From positions 930,001-994,000 of the forward strand of contig MU867062.1 in the NCBI GenBank assembly GCA_033725935.1: a stretch of DNA of 64,000 nt, read 5' to 3'. Position numbers and translations under genes: made by a program. The notes beneath the pieces were generated by a model that was given only the letters and a program-made list of their open reading frames with translations, was not told the DNA's origin and made no database searches. Shown here in pieces: positions 21,221 through 33,361 of this stretch (position 1 is its first letter; the number at the start of each line of letters is the position of its first letter). The DNA comes from Cladorrhinum sp. PSN259. Lineage: Eukaryota > Ascomycota > Sordariomycetes > Sordariales > Podosporaceae.

Positions 21221-22961
21221 TTAGCACAACCATTTTCCAAAACGCTTCCAGAAGCCCAGCCCGACAGAGGAATCAGCGTCATCATCAGCACCATCCGCAA
21301 GATCCAGGGCCTTGAGGTCCGTCTTGAGGTCAATCTCCATGAGCGGCGTGAGTATCCTCCAGTTACCGCTCTTGAGCTTCCAGAAGACCCAGAGAGAAAT
21401 GACTACAGGTGCTGCCAGATACGATGTAAAGAACGTCTCAGCGTTTGGTTTGGCTGATGGTGAGGGCTGTCACAAGTTAGCAAACAATGGCCACCAAGGA
21501 GAAGCACGAAGCTGACGGCACTCACCCAAAGAGCACTGTAAAATGTAGCAAGCAGACAGAGGATGTTGAGAGAAAGCCCGATGTAGCTGCCGTAAACGCC
21601 GAGCCTAGGTCTATATGGAATCGCCTCCAACGGGTAGCCCTGTGCCTTCCAGGCCGCACGGAAGCGGATATGAGTCAGGCAGATTGAGCCCCAAATAAAA
21701 AAGTACGACAACCCCGAGAGAGCAAGAAGCCAGGTGAAGAAACTCTCAGCAATCTTCTCGCCTGCTAGTGCGATATAGGCGAGGAGGCCAAATGCAAGCT
21801 GGATGAGTGTGCAATAAATCGGGCGGCCCTTGGAATCAATCTTTTGGAGGGCCTTGGGGGCCATGCCACCAGCAGCCATTGCCTGCATGGTCCGAGTTGA
21901 ACCGAATGTGCATGAGTTGGCGACGCTGATAACTGCGAGTGTAATGACACCGTTCATGATGTCTGGGAGCACCTTGATCTTGGCATCCTCGATGGCGAGA
22001 ACGAACGGCGACGCCTTGCTGTTGGCACCAGAGGATTCCTTGAGACGCGGGTCGTCTGATGGGAGAATCAAGCCGAGAATGAACAAGTTGAGAATATAGA
22101 AGAACAAGATGCGCCAAAACACCTGCTTCGAAGCCTTGGGGATTGCCTTCCTCGGGTTTTGAGATTCAGCGGCAGCAAGACCGACCAGCTCAGTCCCGCC
22201 AAACGAGAAGGCCGCAACGACGAAAACACTGGCAAATCCGTTGAAGCCGTTCTTGAATGCGCCTAGTTCTGACCAGTATCTTGTACCCAGGTAACCTTTT
22301 TCGCCCACAGCGCCCACATTTATGATGATGCCGAGAATGATGAAGCCTGCGCAGGCGGCAATCTTGATCATGCTGAGAGCGAACTCAACTTCGCCATAGC
22401 CACGGACACCCCAAAACTGAATGCCGATCAGAAGGACCAGAAACATGGTAATCCAAACTCCGGGGCTGATGGCTTGATTCCAGTATCTGATGGTAATCGA
22501 TGCAGCGATCAGCTCAAAGGGGAGAATGGTCAACCATGACAAGACATAATCCCATCCAACTGCGAAGCCCCATGATGGATCCAAAAACCGGACGACATAA
22601 GTGTAGAAGGCGCCGTTGACGGGGTATAGAACAGCCAGCTCGGCGAGAGCTTGACATGTAAATAGGAGCATGAATCCAACAACTGTGTAGCAAATGACCA
22701 GAGGTGCAGGACCACCTGAATACAGAGCACCACCTGAGCCAACGAAGAGACCGGCGCCAATCGCACCACCTGTATGGGAGTTGGGTCAGCATATTCTGAG
22801 ATGACTGGTGTGCTTGAATCTCACATACCAATAGCAATCATTTGCATGTGTCGGCCTTTCAGGTCTCTGACCAAAACCTGGCCGCCCTCCTCATCCGACC
22901 TAGCACCGTTGGACGAGCTTGCGTCGTTTACCCCATGTTTTTCAGCTTCTGTGGCAGCCAT
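21221..22961 (-). CDS. Amino-acid permease (YAT/AAT type, about 12 membrane spans)
   Basis: Exons 22961-22829, 22769-21526 and 21466-21221 join to 540 aa. This is a plasma-membrane proton/amino-acid symporter of the APC superfamily. The hydrophilic N-terminus runs into LKGRHMQMIAIGGAIGAGLFVGSG, the hallmark first span. Later landmarks are PVNGAFYTYVVRFLDPSWGFAVGWDY, the AFSFGGTELVGLAAAES span, ANSCTFGSTRTM, and GLSYFFIWGSICLTHIRFR. The third exon supplies span 12 (APVVISLWVFWKLK) and a soluble tail ending FWKRFGKWLC; without that splice the frame ends in an Arg/His-rich nonsense tail. Start: 22961 has the normal cytosolic N-terminus, but the frame stays open to an ATG at 23075, which would add 38 residues. 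Substrate range is not predictable beyond amino acids. Confidence 0.93.
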
Positions 22962-25212
22962 GGCTGCTTTTCGGATGGTTTGTTGAAGAATAAATGAACG
23001 AGTGTTGTTGGGTTTGACTGGGATATCAAAGCGATAGAAATCAAGAATAAGCCAAGAAGAGGGCACATTGAGCAAAAACGCCGGATGAGGATGGGAATTA
23101 TACTGTTAGTCTGGAAGCTCGCAATCACTCCTGACAGGGGCAGATAAGACGTGATGCTCTAGCTTGGTTCCCGGCGAGTTGGTATCGGTCCGGGCGATAT
23201 ACTTTGGCGCTAGACGTGGTGTCAGCAGGAAGCAAGCAAGAAAAGGGGAAGATAACCAGAAATACTGGAATAGCTTTAATTTGTATCCAAGGTTAGGTAG
23301 TAGCGTGTATCGATATGTTCAACTGACAGTTCCGGGCTCGGGTATGCACGCGGTGGTGGCTGTGGAAGACGAAGATGGGAGACGAGCAAGTTGACTGCCT
23401 CTTCTTGTGTTCACAGTGGGAGAGAAGGCGCACAGAACTCGCCATTGGCAGGGCCAGACCATCCCCCTCGTTCAAAATTTGGTCACTCACTGGCAGTCTC
23501 TGCTGAGCCCCAAATCGGAAAGGCCGACTCTCTCGGGCTTCCCTCCTGCCGTTTCCCTTATCTACAGTCCAGACAGTTCTCGGCCGAAGTGGCTGCCAGG
23601 TTGATTTAAAGTTCAGCGCTAATTCTGCCAGAATTTACATGACACGACCCTGACGCTAAGGTTGCCAACTTCATTCTTGCATTGAACTACGGGATAAGAG
23701 AGGGGACGCTCAGACGGAGTTTCTAGCCCAGGGATTAACGTTCATCCTTTCTTAAGGCACTCGGTGGATTCCCGAAGGAGGCTTTTGAGACAATTCTGCA
23801 GGTCGCAACCGTCCATGCTCTTTTCGGATTCCAACATCACAAAGACGAAAGTCGAGACGGGCAGGGGATATCAGACCATGTTATCGGACTAGAAGTTCCA
23901 GTCGACAAATTGAGACTGTCAGCTAGCTCGCAACTGCAACGTACCTGACTCTGCTCTTTTTCACACTCGTGCAGTTTATTTCCGGTAGTGTCACCGAGAG
24001 TACCGGCGCGATTGAAGAGATTAACGGCCGAAATTAATTGCTTCAACTAAGACATTGTCTAAGCGGACCAAGTCACCACCACCACCGCCATTCTGGAAGC
24101 ACTGAGGAACTTTTTCCCCACATAGGAAAGGTAGCTGCAGGAAACTCTATGTAGCCAGTCTCTCCTGGAACTTGAGTTCTGTTCCAGAACCTTGGTTCGA
24201 TATGGTCCTATTGCACATCCTCTATCCAGAAACCCTAACCAAACTCAAGCAGGTGATGGAGCTTGCCTTCCCCCCCTCACACAGATTCCACATTTCAAGC
24301 GTTCCGGAATACCACCAAGAACCAATCCGCAAGTCAAAATTCCGCCTCCACATGAATATCCGAGTTTCACAAAAAGATCTCGGGTATCACATCATTTGCA
24401 TGCGGTTTTCGGGTACTGCTCTGCCCAATGTGGCTTGTGATACCAAGATGACGTTACTCAGGTTATGCTGCAGGAGCGAGCAGTGCAGTAAATACCGGGT
24501 TAAGGAGAGAGCGATAATTGACATATCTGATGAAGTTCAAGTTCAGGAAAAAAAATTGTTTCTCTCTATTAACAAGAATACCTTTTACACACCGTCTCAA
24601 AAATCACCTTAGTTTATCCTATTTTGATTATGACAACAAATAAGTGCTTGGATGTTGCTCTTTCAACCAGATGAATGGATGGTTTCTGGAGATCCAATAA
24701 AAGAAAAGGGGCAGAGTAAACAAAACTAAGAAGCTGGCCTGGTAACGCTAGCCATAACAGGCAGGGGGGTGAGGAGGGTGGTGGTGTTGCTTGGCACTAT
24801 TAAATAGATGGACAAAACACTACACATAAACCGTACAAGAATGGTCGTGGGCTGTTAAGTTGATTAGTATGGAATAGTGAAATAGAGAGTGAGTGCTCGA
24901 ATCATGGGCTTTCTATCAAGTGTTTGCTTCGCAATACCGGAAGCACATCCATCGTCCAGCTTCAGATTGGCCTGTTCCAAGTCATGGCGAGTTTGTCTAT
25001 ATCAATTAAAACGCTGCTCCTTGAAATATGGATACTCTGCCGATCCCGCTCCAGTTCCGTGACTTTGAACTATTGAGCTACATCTTGTAAGGCTGTCTTA
25101 TTCTTCTTGGAAGAAATCCGCTCCGTATATAAGGACTAGAGTCCCAGGGGCCAAAATAACCAAGTCATACCGACGCATGAATGCCATCGGTTCATAGCTA
25201 CATACCACCCAC
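22962..25212. other. 2.2-kb gene-free stretch upstream of the permease
   Basis: Holds the permease promoter and the TTI1 3' region. A 146-codon plus-strand frame at 24172-24612 has no recognisable motif and unlikely composition. An overlapping upstream ATG frame (23128-22928, minus) runs across the permease start. Nothing else was recognised. Confidence 0.4.
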
Positions 25213-28200
25213 TTACACCCTCACCATCCTAGCAAACTCGAACCCCTCCAACACCGGCTCCCTCAACTCTTTGACCTCCTTCCCATCCTTAATCCCCTTC
25301 TCAAAGAAAGCCAACCAAACCGCATCCCCATTAATAACCTCCAACGCCTCCCTCAATCCCTTGTACCTCTGATCAGGCAGTACCTCAACAGCCAGCTCCA
25401 AAATCTCATCAAACATCTCGTCCTCAATCTTGACGTGCCCAACTAAGAAAGTCAACATCTCCAGTACAGCTTCCCACACTTGATTTGCTTGAGCGAACCT
25501 TCCCAACGCCGACACTGCGCCAGCCCCTCCTCCTCCTTCATCCCGAATTACCAAACCCCCTTCTTGTATTACCTTCCCTTGCACACCCCCCACGCTTCCA
25601 AATCCCATCATCCTCCCCCCAGATCTCACAGGTATTTTGATCCCCCCGCCACCTCCAATACCTCCGCCAATCGACTCTCCGCTCTTATCCCTAACAGCCA
25701 TCCCCCCACCGCCCCTCTTCCTCTCCTTCTCCCCCTTTGCCTCCCTTTTCACCTTTCTAACCCACTTCCCCAGTTCCCCCCACCACTCAGTCTTGAACCT
25801 GCTCCCCAAGAAATCACCCGCGCTCTCGCACAACTTCCCTAGCGCCTTACACGCCGCAATAGTAACATACGGCTCCGGATCCTGCAGCCTTGCCAGTACC
25901 ACAGGCCACACCGTGTGGACCAAGGGAAGAAAAGCATCTTCATCTCTTGACAGCGCCGGAGAGACCGTGCATACCAAATCCAACAAACTTTTACGGAGGG
26001 TTGGAGTCGGTGAGGTGAGGTAGTGCTGCGTGAGTGACAGAATTCGAGTCAAGAGGGTGTACGTTGGTGTTGCTGGAGCTTTCTTTTTTTCTTCTTCTAC
26101 TGCTTGCGACGGTTCTTCTTCTTCTTTGTCTTTCTCTTCATCTTCGTCTTCCTCAGGGGCATTAAGAGTATCGAGCAAGGATTTGGCTTCTGATTTCTTC
26201 TCGGGGCCCCATGGTTTTTTGGGGAAGGATTCTTGAGGTAGATTTTCTTCCTCATCCTGCTCAGTTTTGGCCCGTTTGAAACGTTCAATGCGCTGGGAAA
26301 GTGTAGCGAGGAGACCGTCAATCCCTTGGGAGCTTGGTTTTCTTTTTTTGTAGTTTGTGACTGTTGATTTGGAAGAATCCTCGATGAGTAGCATGTCGGA
26401 TTTGACGCCTTGGGTGACTACTTCTGACAGGACGGAGAATAGACCTTCGACGAAAAGAGGATAACCGTGGTAGTTATCTAGCGCTGCGAAGATGGCTGCT
26501 ACCACGTCGTCGAGGAAGGGGATTAGTTTGGGACCGGTGAGACGAATCATCATTGTTAAGACTTTGGTTGAAGCAGGCGAGATGTCGAATGTGTTGAGGC
26601 GGAGGGAGACGGAATTGACCATGTAGTCTGCGTTGTCTACTATTAGGTCCGAGACGTTGTTATAACCGCACGAGGCTGCGACAAGGTTGAGGGTTGTGAT
26701 GGCGTGTCTCCGTAGTTGAGGGACGTGGGAGCCAAGAAAGGTTGTTATGGGGTATAGCACGTCGACTAATTCTGGACGGAAGTCAAGTTTCATCCTTGAG
26801 GCGGCGAAAGCTGTTACTTCTAGCGCAATGGCTTCTATTCTCCAGTCTTCTTCGATCGAGTCTGAGTGGGCTGAGAGGATGGAAGCGGAGAAATCGTAGA
26901 GTTCTTGGAAGGCTTGGTCTTGCTGCTTGCTTTCGCTGAGGGAGGAGAGATCAAATAGCTCGTCGAGATCTGAGGATTGTGCGTATGTGGATTTTATGAG
27001 TTCAAAGGCAAGCCAGTATGAGGCGATTTGGTTGATACCCTCGGAATCTCTGACGTAACTGAGCATAGATGTTGCTAGTTTGACTTGCTGGACCTGTGAT
27101 CCAACATTCGATATAAGTGTGCTTATTTCCCGTCGGGTCGTCCTCTCGCCTTCTGAGTCGAGTAGTATTGGACGGTAAGTTGCTACTTCCGAACTCCCCG
27201 ATACGATCAGATCCGTGCTTGTTGAAAGGTCAACTACTCCGAGATCGTCAACAATCTTTGGTGTTTTTGAGCCCTTGATTAATGTCACTATGCTATCTCT
27301 AAGCGAGTCACCCAACGAGTCGTCCAAGGTTGAAGAATCAATGTTCATGGCAGCCGCCAACTTGGTGCCCCTGAGTATACTTCGAATGGCGAGTTGCTTG
27401 ACTCTCTCATCGGTGGACTGCATCACTCGGGGAAGGCCAGTGATCCAGTTGTATAGTGAAGCTTTGATACTGTCTCCAAGCTCTGGGTAAATACTGGCCA
27501 GGTCCTGAAGGCTTGTATCTAGGCGGGATCTGGTGCTCTCTTCATCCTCAAGCATCACTGCCGTTTCCACGAGAATGGACTGACAGTTTGCAAGCGAAGC
27601 ATGACACTGGTCCAAGAGGCCGATGCAAAGCTTGTGTACAGCAGCTTGTACGTCGTCTGCTTCATGGCTTCGCAACTTGAGCACTGCCGACAGGGCGATC
27701 TTTATCTGGGCCACAGTTGCCTTGAGCCATGAGGGCGACAGTCGAACGGTACCTTCTGTAGATTTCTCAGCTGACGATGTCTCTTGCGGCTCGGTGGAAG
27801 CCTCGAGTTCCTTCAATTGCTTGAGGAGGCCTCTAACCTTGAGGTCTCCGAGCACACTGACTAGAACGAGGTGAAGTACCTCCAAGCAGTTTACAAGCAC
27901 CCGTCTTTGGGTTTGCTTCTCCAAAGGAGGTGATAAACGTTTGCTAAATGCTGAGACAGTACCAGGAAGGAACTGGGCAAGAATGGAGTTGTCTGGTGAT
28001 TTCGTGAAAACAGCGCGTAAACATTGCACTGACTCCAACTGAATGGCTGGGGGAAGATCCTCAGTCACTCCATCCAGCATAACAGTGACACTGTGACCCA
28101 ATGCCGGCAGAGCTGACTTCTCAGAAGTTGATTGATCTGATGGCGAAAAGAGAGACGCATCTACTGCAGTGATCAACGTCCCAAGTGTTCTGAAACCTTC

Positions 28201-28685
28201 CAGTACCGTTTCCTCGGGTACATGCTGCTTCTTCTCTTTGCCTGGCACGCCACTGATGGTGAAGGACAAGAACACAAGGAGCTGTTGAAACAGCTGTGGT
28301 GAGGTCTTAGCTTTCCATCCATGCAGGATGAGGTCTCTCAGCAACCGGATGATCGATTCGATCACACGCATGGGATATTGATCCCTGCTGCGAAGGAGAT
28401 GTGACAACGGGAAGAAGACATAATCGGCTAGCTTGTCGTCCAGAATGCTGCCATCTTTGTCGGCTTGAGTGACCCAGAGATCGGATAATGACTCGATTAG
28501 CTTCAAAATCTCCTTGGAGTCGGCTGCCTTATTCTGAGATCGGATGGCGATTTGACTGAGGGGAACACAGATACGCTTCAACTGTCGAGCGTGTCAAATT
28601 CACGTCCAAAGTTTTATAATAGCTATAAAGAACATACCTGTTGAAAGAATTCGGTCCTTGGACCTGAAGAGGCAGTAGACGCCAT
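25213..28685 (-). CDS. TTI1: Tti1, HEAT-repeat subunit of the TTT (Tel2-Tti1-Tti2) complex
   Basis: Exons 28685-28638 and 28581-25213 give 1138 aa; the first exon is only 48 nt (MASTASSGPRTEFFQQ) and splices gtatgt...acag onto LKRICVPLSQIAIR. Tti1 works with Tel2 and Tti2 as an Hsp90-linked co-chaperone that stabilises PIKK kinases (TOR, ATM/Tel1, ATR/Mec1, Tra1). The chain is alpha-helical HEAT-like throughout. Signs include RSRDQYPMRVIESIIRLLRDLIL near the start, LRRHAITTLNLVAASCGY in the middle, and YVTIAACKALGKLCESAGDFLGSRF near the end. An acidic/lysine-rich insertion (EEDEDEEKDKEEEE) and a Gly-rich loop break the C-terminal repeats, as in other fungal Tti1. Length is within the usual 1000-1200 aa. 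The divergent neighbour SYF2 starts 603 bp away. Confidence 0.88.
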
Positions 28686-29288
28686 AATAGCATGGAGAAA
28701 CTATGATTACAACTTATGACTATTGTGGGTTAATTGATTTCGAAGATGTGCTGAAGCTGTCGACAGCCACTGAAAGCGAGAGCCTAACACCGCTGTGCAG
28801 GCGACCCATTAGGCAACCTGGAAGTAATTACATGACGTATACAGCTTCAACACAGTGATGGGGGGAGTTTGTAAGCAGCTAGGAGCGTTTAACCTGCAAC
28901 AAAAAAGTAACTATACCAATAAATGGCAGAGAAATAACGATTAGACACATTACAAGAAAGGACTCAGATTCATCAATATTGAGACTGAGTAGGTTGGCTG
29001 GCTTATACCCGGTGGTGGGAGGTTTCAGATACTATTTGTGGATGGTAACCCGAGCTACGTAACACGTAATTTACAGGCAAACTAAAACGCATACTTTACG
29101 CCTGCAGGGCAGCCTTTTCCCTTACTCCAGCTGAATACAGCAACCTGCAATCTTGACCAGCCAACAATTCGCACCTCCAAACTCCCAAACTCACAAACAA
29201 CTGCCCAAAAAAAAAAACCCAAGCGCTTTCTGCCAGGAAAGCACCGACATTACCTCACAACCCAAACACGACCCAACCATCATCCATC
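28686..29288. promoter_or_regulatory. Divergent promoter region, TTI1 and SYF2
   Basis: The 603 bp between divergent start codons. The SYF2 side is a CA-rich leader with an A run (about 29208-29217). No defined operator can be named. Confidence 0.4.
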
Positions 29289-30194
29289 ATGCCGGCCGCA
29301 AAGAAGAGAAAGACGTCAGACACTGCCGTGGCTGACAATACCGAAACCACAACGAAATCACCATCACCACCAGCCCCAGAATCCGCAAAGCCAGCACCCG
29401 CAGAATCATCATCCTCCTCGTCGTCGTCCTCAACCTCAGCCCCCTCAGCAGCAGTACAAGACCGCCTAGAAAAATTCCGCGCCCTCCAAGCGCGCGCAAA
29501 GTCGTCATCCTCCCAAAACCTCAAAGAAGCAACCAAAGAATCCCAGCGGCTAGCAGTCGACCCTTCCCAACTCACAGCCGTAAACCGCAAACACGCGCGC
29601 GCCTCCGCGAAGCTCCTCAAAGCAGACGTCGAGGAAGCCGGCGGCGATTTCGAACGAAAACGCGCGTGGGACTGGACGGTTGAAGAGTCGGAACGATGGG
29701 ACAAGCGCATGAAGAAGATGGACGGCCACCGCGACGATACGGCCTTTCGAGATTATCAGAGGCAGAGTGAAAAGGCGTACAAGCGACAGCTCAGGGAAAT
29801 GGGCGCGCCTGATCTTGAGAGGTACACGAGAGAGAAGATGGCTGCCATCGAGAAGGCGGCTGCTGCGGGGACTCTAGAGATTGTGGAAACAGAAGATGGA
29901 GAGATGATTGCGGTCGACAAGGACGGGACGTTCTTCAGTACGGCGGACTCGACAGCTTTTGCGCAGCATAAGCCCGACAAGGAGGCTGTTGATCGGCTGG
30001 TGGCGGATCTGCGGAAAGCGGAGGAGGCATCCCTTAAGAAGAGGAGGGAGAGGCAGGCCAAGAATGGGGAGGACAACGGGGATGTCACGTACATCAATGA
30101 GAAGAACAAGCAGTTCAACGCGAAGCTTTCTAGGTTCTACAACAAGTACACAGCTGAGATACGGGATAGTTTTGAGAGAGGAACGATGGTTTAG
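29289..30194 (+). CDS. SYF2: Pre-mRNA-splicing factor Syf2
   Basis: A single 301-aa exon. Syf2 belongs to the NineTeen-associated group that binds the activated spliceosome near U6 and Prp17/Isy1. The first 55 residues are Ala/Pro/Ser-rich and disordered, with a KKRK basic start that could act in nuclear import. The Syf2 domain follows: VQDRLEKFRALQARAK, then RKHARASAKLLKADVEEAGGDFERKRAWDWTVEESERWDKR, the family signature with its conserved ERKRAWDW and EESERWD. A central YQRQSEKAYKRQLREM helix and the C-terminal NKQFNAKLSRFYNKYTAEIRDSFERGTMV complete it. Length fits fungal Syf2 (about 290-320 aa). Confidence 0.95.
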   Translation: MPAAKKRKTSDTAVADNTETTTKSPSPPAPESAKPAPAESSSSSSSSSTSAPSAAVQDRLEKFRALQARAKSSSSQNLKEATKESQRLAVDPSQLTAVNRKHARASAKLLKADVEEAGGDFERKRAWDWTVEESERWDKRMKKMDGHRDDTAFRDYQRQSEKAYKRQLREMGAPDLERYTREKMAAIEKAAAAGTLEIVETEDGEMIAVDKDGTFFSTADSTAFAQHKPDKEAVDRLVADLRKAEEASLKKRRERQAKNGEDNGDVTYINEKNKQFNAKLSRFYNKYTAEIRDSFERGTMV

Positions 30195-30398
30195 TTCTCA
30201 TGATGATGGGTCTTTTATGTTTTTTTGGTCGTAAGCATAGAAGGGCGAAATGGAGTTTTATTTGGGTATAATTTACATGTTTATTCTACAATTCCACGGA
30301 TCTTGCTCGGCAACAAAATCAAGATGCTAATACACCCATATAATGATACAAGCCTCTCAACACTTGTACTTCGACTGGGACCTCCCCCTTACATCTCA

Positions 30399-31320
30399 TT
30401 AAACCATCTCTCTCCTCCACCCCCTAGTAGCCAACTCCTCCAACCCCCCAACCTCAACAGCGCCCCTCACCTTCTCATCAGCTAACCCCTCAACAACGGC
30501 ATCAGCAACCACATCAGCCTTCAAGGGCTTGATAGCCGCCGCTCCCATTATACCTCCCAACACCCCTCCCAAAACCCCATTAACAGTACTGGCAGCCATT
30601 GCCCCAGCAGCAAGCGGCATCGTCAACGCCCGACTAGAATCATACATGAACGGCGCTCTAAAATAAACCCCCCTCATCACCTTGCCAAATTCTCTTTCAA
30701 TCACGTCCTCCGCCTCTCGTTTGGTAGTTATGTACCGTCCGGGCAAAATCGGCGCACCAGCCGCCGCGCTGATATACCCAAACGCCTTGACTCCGTGAGC
30801 GGCAGACTCCTTGGCCAGCAAGATTGCCGAGTCGCGATTCATGAGTTCGTACGTTAATTGCTGCTGCTTATTTGATACTGGTGTCTCGTCGCCCGGTTTG
30901 CGGTCTAGAGGGTTTGCCGATGGTCTCTGAGTGGAAGAAGATCGGGAGAGGAAAGCGAAGGGGGATTCACGCCCCGAAATTACTTTTTTGTAGTCTGCTT
31001 CGAGGAGGATTCCCAGGGAGTGGACTACGTAGTCTGCTGACTGGAGGAGGGCGAGCCACTGGGAGGGCTGGAAGATGTCTGCTTTTTCCCAGGAGACGGA
31101 GTGGGACCATTGGGGGGGATTGGAGGAGGAGGAGAGGGAGGCCCAGTGGGGTGTGCCGGAGCGGCTGGATGAACGTTAGATATTGTATGAGAAAGTAGAG
31201 GAAAAAGACATACCTAACTGATGTTACGTCCCAGTTCCTGGCGACGGCGGCTTTGCATATCCTTGATCCTAGGAAGCCATTGCCTCCAAAGACCACTATC
31301 CTCTTTGCTGCTGTTGACAT
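30399..31320 (-). CDS. COQ11: Coq11-like atypical short-chain dehydrogenase (mitochondrial, coenzyme Q)
   Basis: Exons 31320-31214 and 31164-30399 give 290 aa; the intron gtatgt...ccag falls inside VTSVSRSG. The N-terminus has the NAD(P) nucleotide-binding loop IVVFGGNGFLGSRICKAAVARNWDVTSVSRSG. SVSWEKADIFQPSQWLALLQSADYVVHSLGILLEADYKK then matches the yeast YLR290C/Coq11 group as I recall it. It lacks the classic YxxxK pair: the YITTKREAE segment has a Tyr and Lys near the expected place but at atypical spacing. The Gly/Ala-rich VNGVLGGVLGGIMGAAA stretch follows. In yeast Coq11 sits in the CoQ synthome on the matrix side of the inner membrane. The fungal loop after ISGRESPF, rich in Ser/Pro/Gln, is poorly ordered. 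Confidence 0.85.
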
Positions 31321-31793
31321 CGTGAGGTTTGGGGGGAACTATGATGTCTTTAGATGAAAGAGACTTGAGAATCTAGTCCGAACTTATTCTTCTTCCTACT
31401 GCTAAAGATCAATTGATTTTATACTAAAGCTCTCTCTCAAAAAAAGACGATGAGATCATCCCATTCAAGCCATAGTGCAAGGGAATGCCGATTTTTGGGC
31501 CCCCGGTCCGTCTGCAGGGATCGCACAGACCCCACTTTATTCGGCCACAGCGGGATTCGCAGCATTCGCTTGCTGAACATTGCCCCGCAATCAAGGCTGA
31601 CGGGAACAATTCACCAAACGCGCTGGCAGTCGCGTGAACCTTTCTGGACAGCTTTTTTCTCGCATCGCATCCAATTCCAGCACTATTTGTTCGATTTCCC
31701 AATACCCACCGCCGCCACAACCACCACCACCACCACCGAACCACCGAACCAACAGCTTCAACTGGAGAAAAATAAAATAATAAAAATAGAACG
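31321..31793. promoter_or_regulatory. Divergent promoter region, COQ11 and YAF9
   Basis: The 473 bp between divergent starts. A (CACCAC)-type repeat at about 31708-31735 and an AAATAAAATAATAAAAATAG leader precede the YAF9 start. No operator recognised. Confidence 0.4.
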
Positions 31794-32603
31794 ATGGCGC
31801 CCCAAACATCAAAACGCCTAAAAGGCATCCAAATCTTTCGTCCCTTCATCTACGGAACTACCGCCCTCCCCTTCCACCCAGTCCACAACCCAAAACCGCC
31901 CGGCGTACCAGAGGACCACACCCACTCCTGGACGGTCTTTGTCAAAGGAATAGACGACGTAGACATAACCTACTGGCTCCGCCGGGTCCAATTCAAACTC
32001 CACGAGTCCATCCCGAACCACGTACGAATGGTCGAAGGCGAAAAGGGAAAACCTTTTGTTTTGCACGAAACGGGGTGGGGAGAGTTCGAGATTGCCATAA
32101 AACTATACTACGTCCCTGAGAGTTCAGAGAAGCCTCAGACGCTGTATCATCATTTGCGGTTGCATCCTTACGGAAGGACGGACGAGGAGAAGGAAAACAT
32201 GAGGCTGAGCAATAACGGGGAGGTAATAAGTTGGTCCTATGAGGAGCAACTTTTTAATGAGCCCTACGAGGCTTTTTACGAGATCTTGACGTCTGGGGCG
32301 ATGCCTACGCCCGGGTCACAAGCACAGACAAAGTCGACTGGAGGAAAAGGAGGGAAATCAAAAGAAAAGGATGAAAAGTTTGCGGTGACGAGATCGGAAG
32401 GTGGTGTGCTGGACAGGAGCGCAATGATTCCCTTGTTCAATAGGCCGGGACAAATGTTTAGTCGGGAGACTGAACAGGTGGAGATCAAGAAATTGAAGGA
32501 GGCTATGGTTAAGATTGAGGAGATGGCGAGAAAGACTAGGGAGGAGATGGAGAAGAAGGAGAAGAGGCTGAAGGAGTTGAAGGCCGATGCTGCCAAGGCA
32601 TGA
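31794..32603 (+). CDS. YAF9: Yaf9, YEATS-domain subunit of NuA4 and SWR1
   Basis: A single 269-aa exon. Yaf9 reads acetylated/crotonylated histone H3 tails and is shared by the NuA4 acetyltransferase and the SWR1 H2A.Z exchanger. The YEATS domain (about residues 10-165) shows the expected blocks: RPFIYGTTALPF, DHTHSWTVFVKGIDDVDITYWLRRVQFKLHESIPNHVR, HETGWGEFEIAIKLYYVPES and LYHHLRLHPYG. HSW and GWGEFE contribute the aromatic acyl-lysine cage. A Gly/Lys linker leads to a C-terminal coiled coil (about 225-268, EQVEIKKLKEAMVKIEEM onward) that anchors the protein in its complexes. Length is near that of other fungal Yaf9. Confidence 0.96.
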   Translation: MAPQTSKRLKGIQIFRPFIYGTTALPFHPVHNPKPPGVPEDHTHSWTVFVKGIDDVDITYWLRRVQFKLHESIPNHVRMVEGEKGKPFVLHETGWGEFEIAIKLYYVPESSEKPQTLYHHLRLHPYGRTDEEKENMRLSNNGEVISWSYEEQLFNEPYEAFYEILTSGAMPTPGSQAQTKSTGGKGGKSKEKDEKFAVTRSEGGVLDRSAMIPLFNRPGQMFSRETEQVEIKKLKEAMVKIEEMARKTREEMEKKEKRLKELKADAAKA

Positions 32604-33361
32604 TGATGTCTTTGATGTAGCGTGTATTTCACGGGCATGGCAGGATGGTTTTGCACGGAGTTATGGTTGGGTTACGTGGACATGGCGGGCAAAATAAATG
32701 GAGGGCGTTTATGGAGTTTTCATACGGGACATTTTGAGAAAATTGAAGGAAGCAAGCCATCGAGGTGTGGCATGATCTCTACGGGATTTCCGGTCTTGTT
32801 CAAAACTGATAAGTTTAACCATAGCATACTGGCCAGCTGATGCTCGGAGTTTCACAGGGCCGCTTTGAAAAAATCCTGCTCCTGTTGGCCTCCCCTACAG
32901 GATCTTCGCAGGGCTCGCTTGCGCCCACCATGGCATGTGCATCTGTGAGATCCAGCAAGGGAAGGGAGCGTTTCACAGAGGGATGGAAATGTGCACATGC
33001 ATCCAATTTATGCTGCCGTGTTATCTCCATAATATGAATGCCCCCCATCATTATGGCCTAGTTTTATTCATATTAGTAGGTAATGTGGTTATTGTTGCGT
33101 AGAAATCCAATTCTGAAATGTGATCCATGACGCATATTGTACAGTGCCTGGTAGACCGTAAAAGGCAATCGAATTGTGAGTCGTGATCGGTTCTGCGAGC
33201 TCATCCCAGTTTATCTACACTAGTGGCAAGGGTGGGTTGTCAGCTGTCGGGAGGCCGCTCCAACATCTTTTATCAAGATTCCAAGATTCCAGCTTCTAGT
33301 TTTCTCAGTCATTCAAGAACACTATCGGAAATGGAAAATTTTGATCATCACCTAGACCACC
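32604..33361. other. Gene-free stretch between YAF9 and IPK1
   Basis: YAF9 3' region and IPK1 promoter/leader. A frame starting at ATG 33331 overlaps the IPK1 start out of frame and ends at 33405. No gene is seen on the minus strand. Confidence 0.4.

Noticed and set aside
24172..24612. 146-codon plus-strand frame
   Set aside because: No domain or start context and composition unlike neighbouring genes; it lies in an intergenic stretch. Best explained as chance.
24775..25212. Possible extra exon downstream of TTI1
   Set aside because: The TTI1 frame ends normally at 25213 with a typical FEFARMVRV-type tail; nothing beyond joins in frame.
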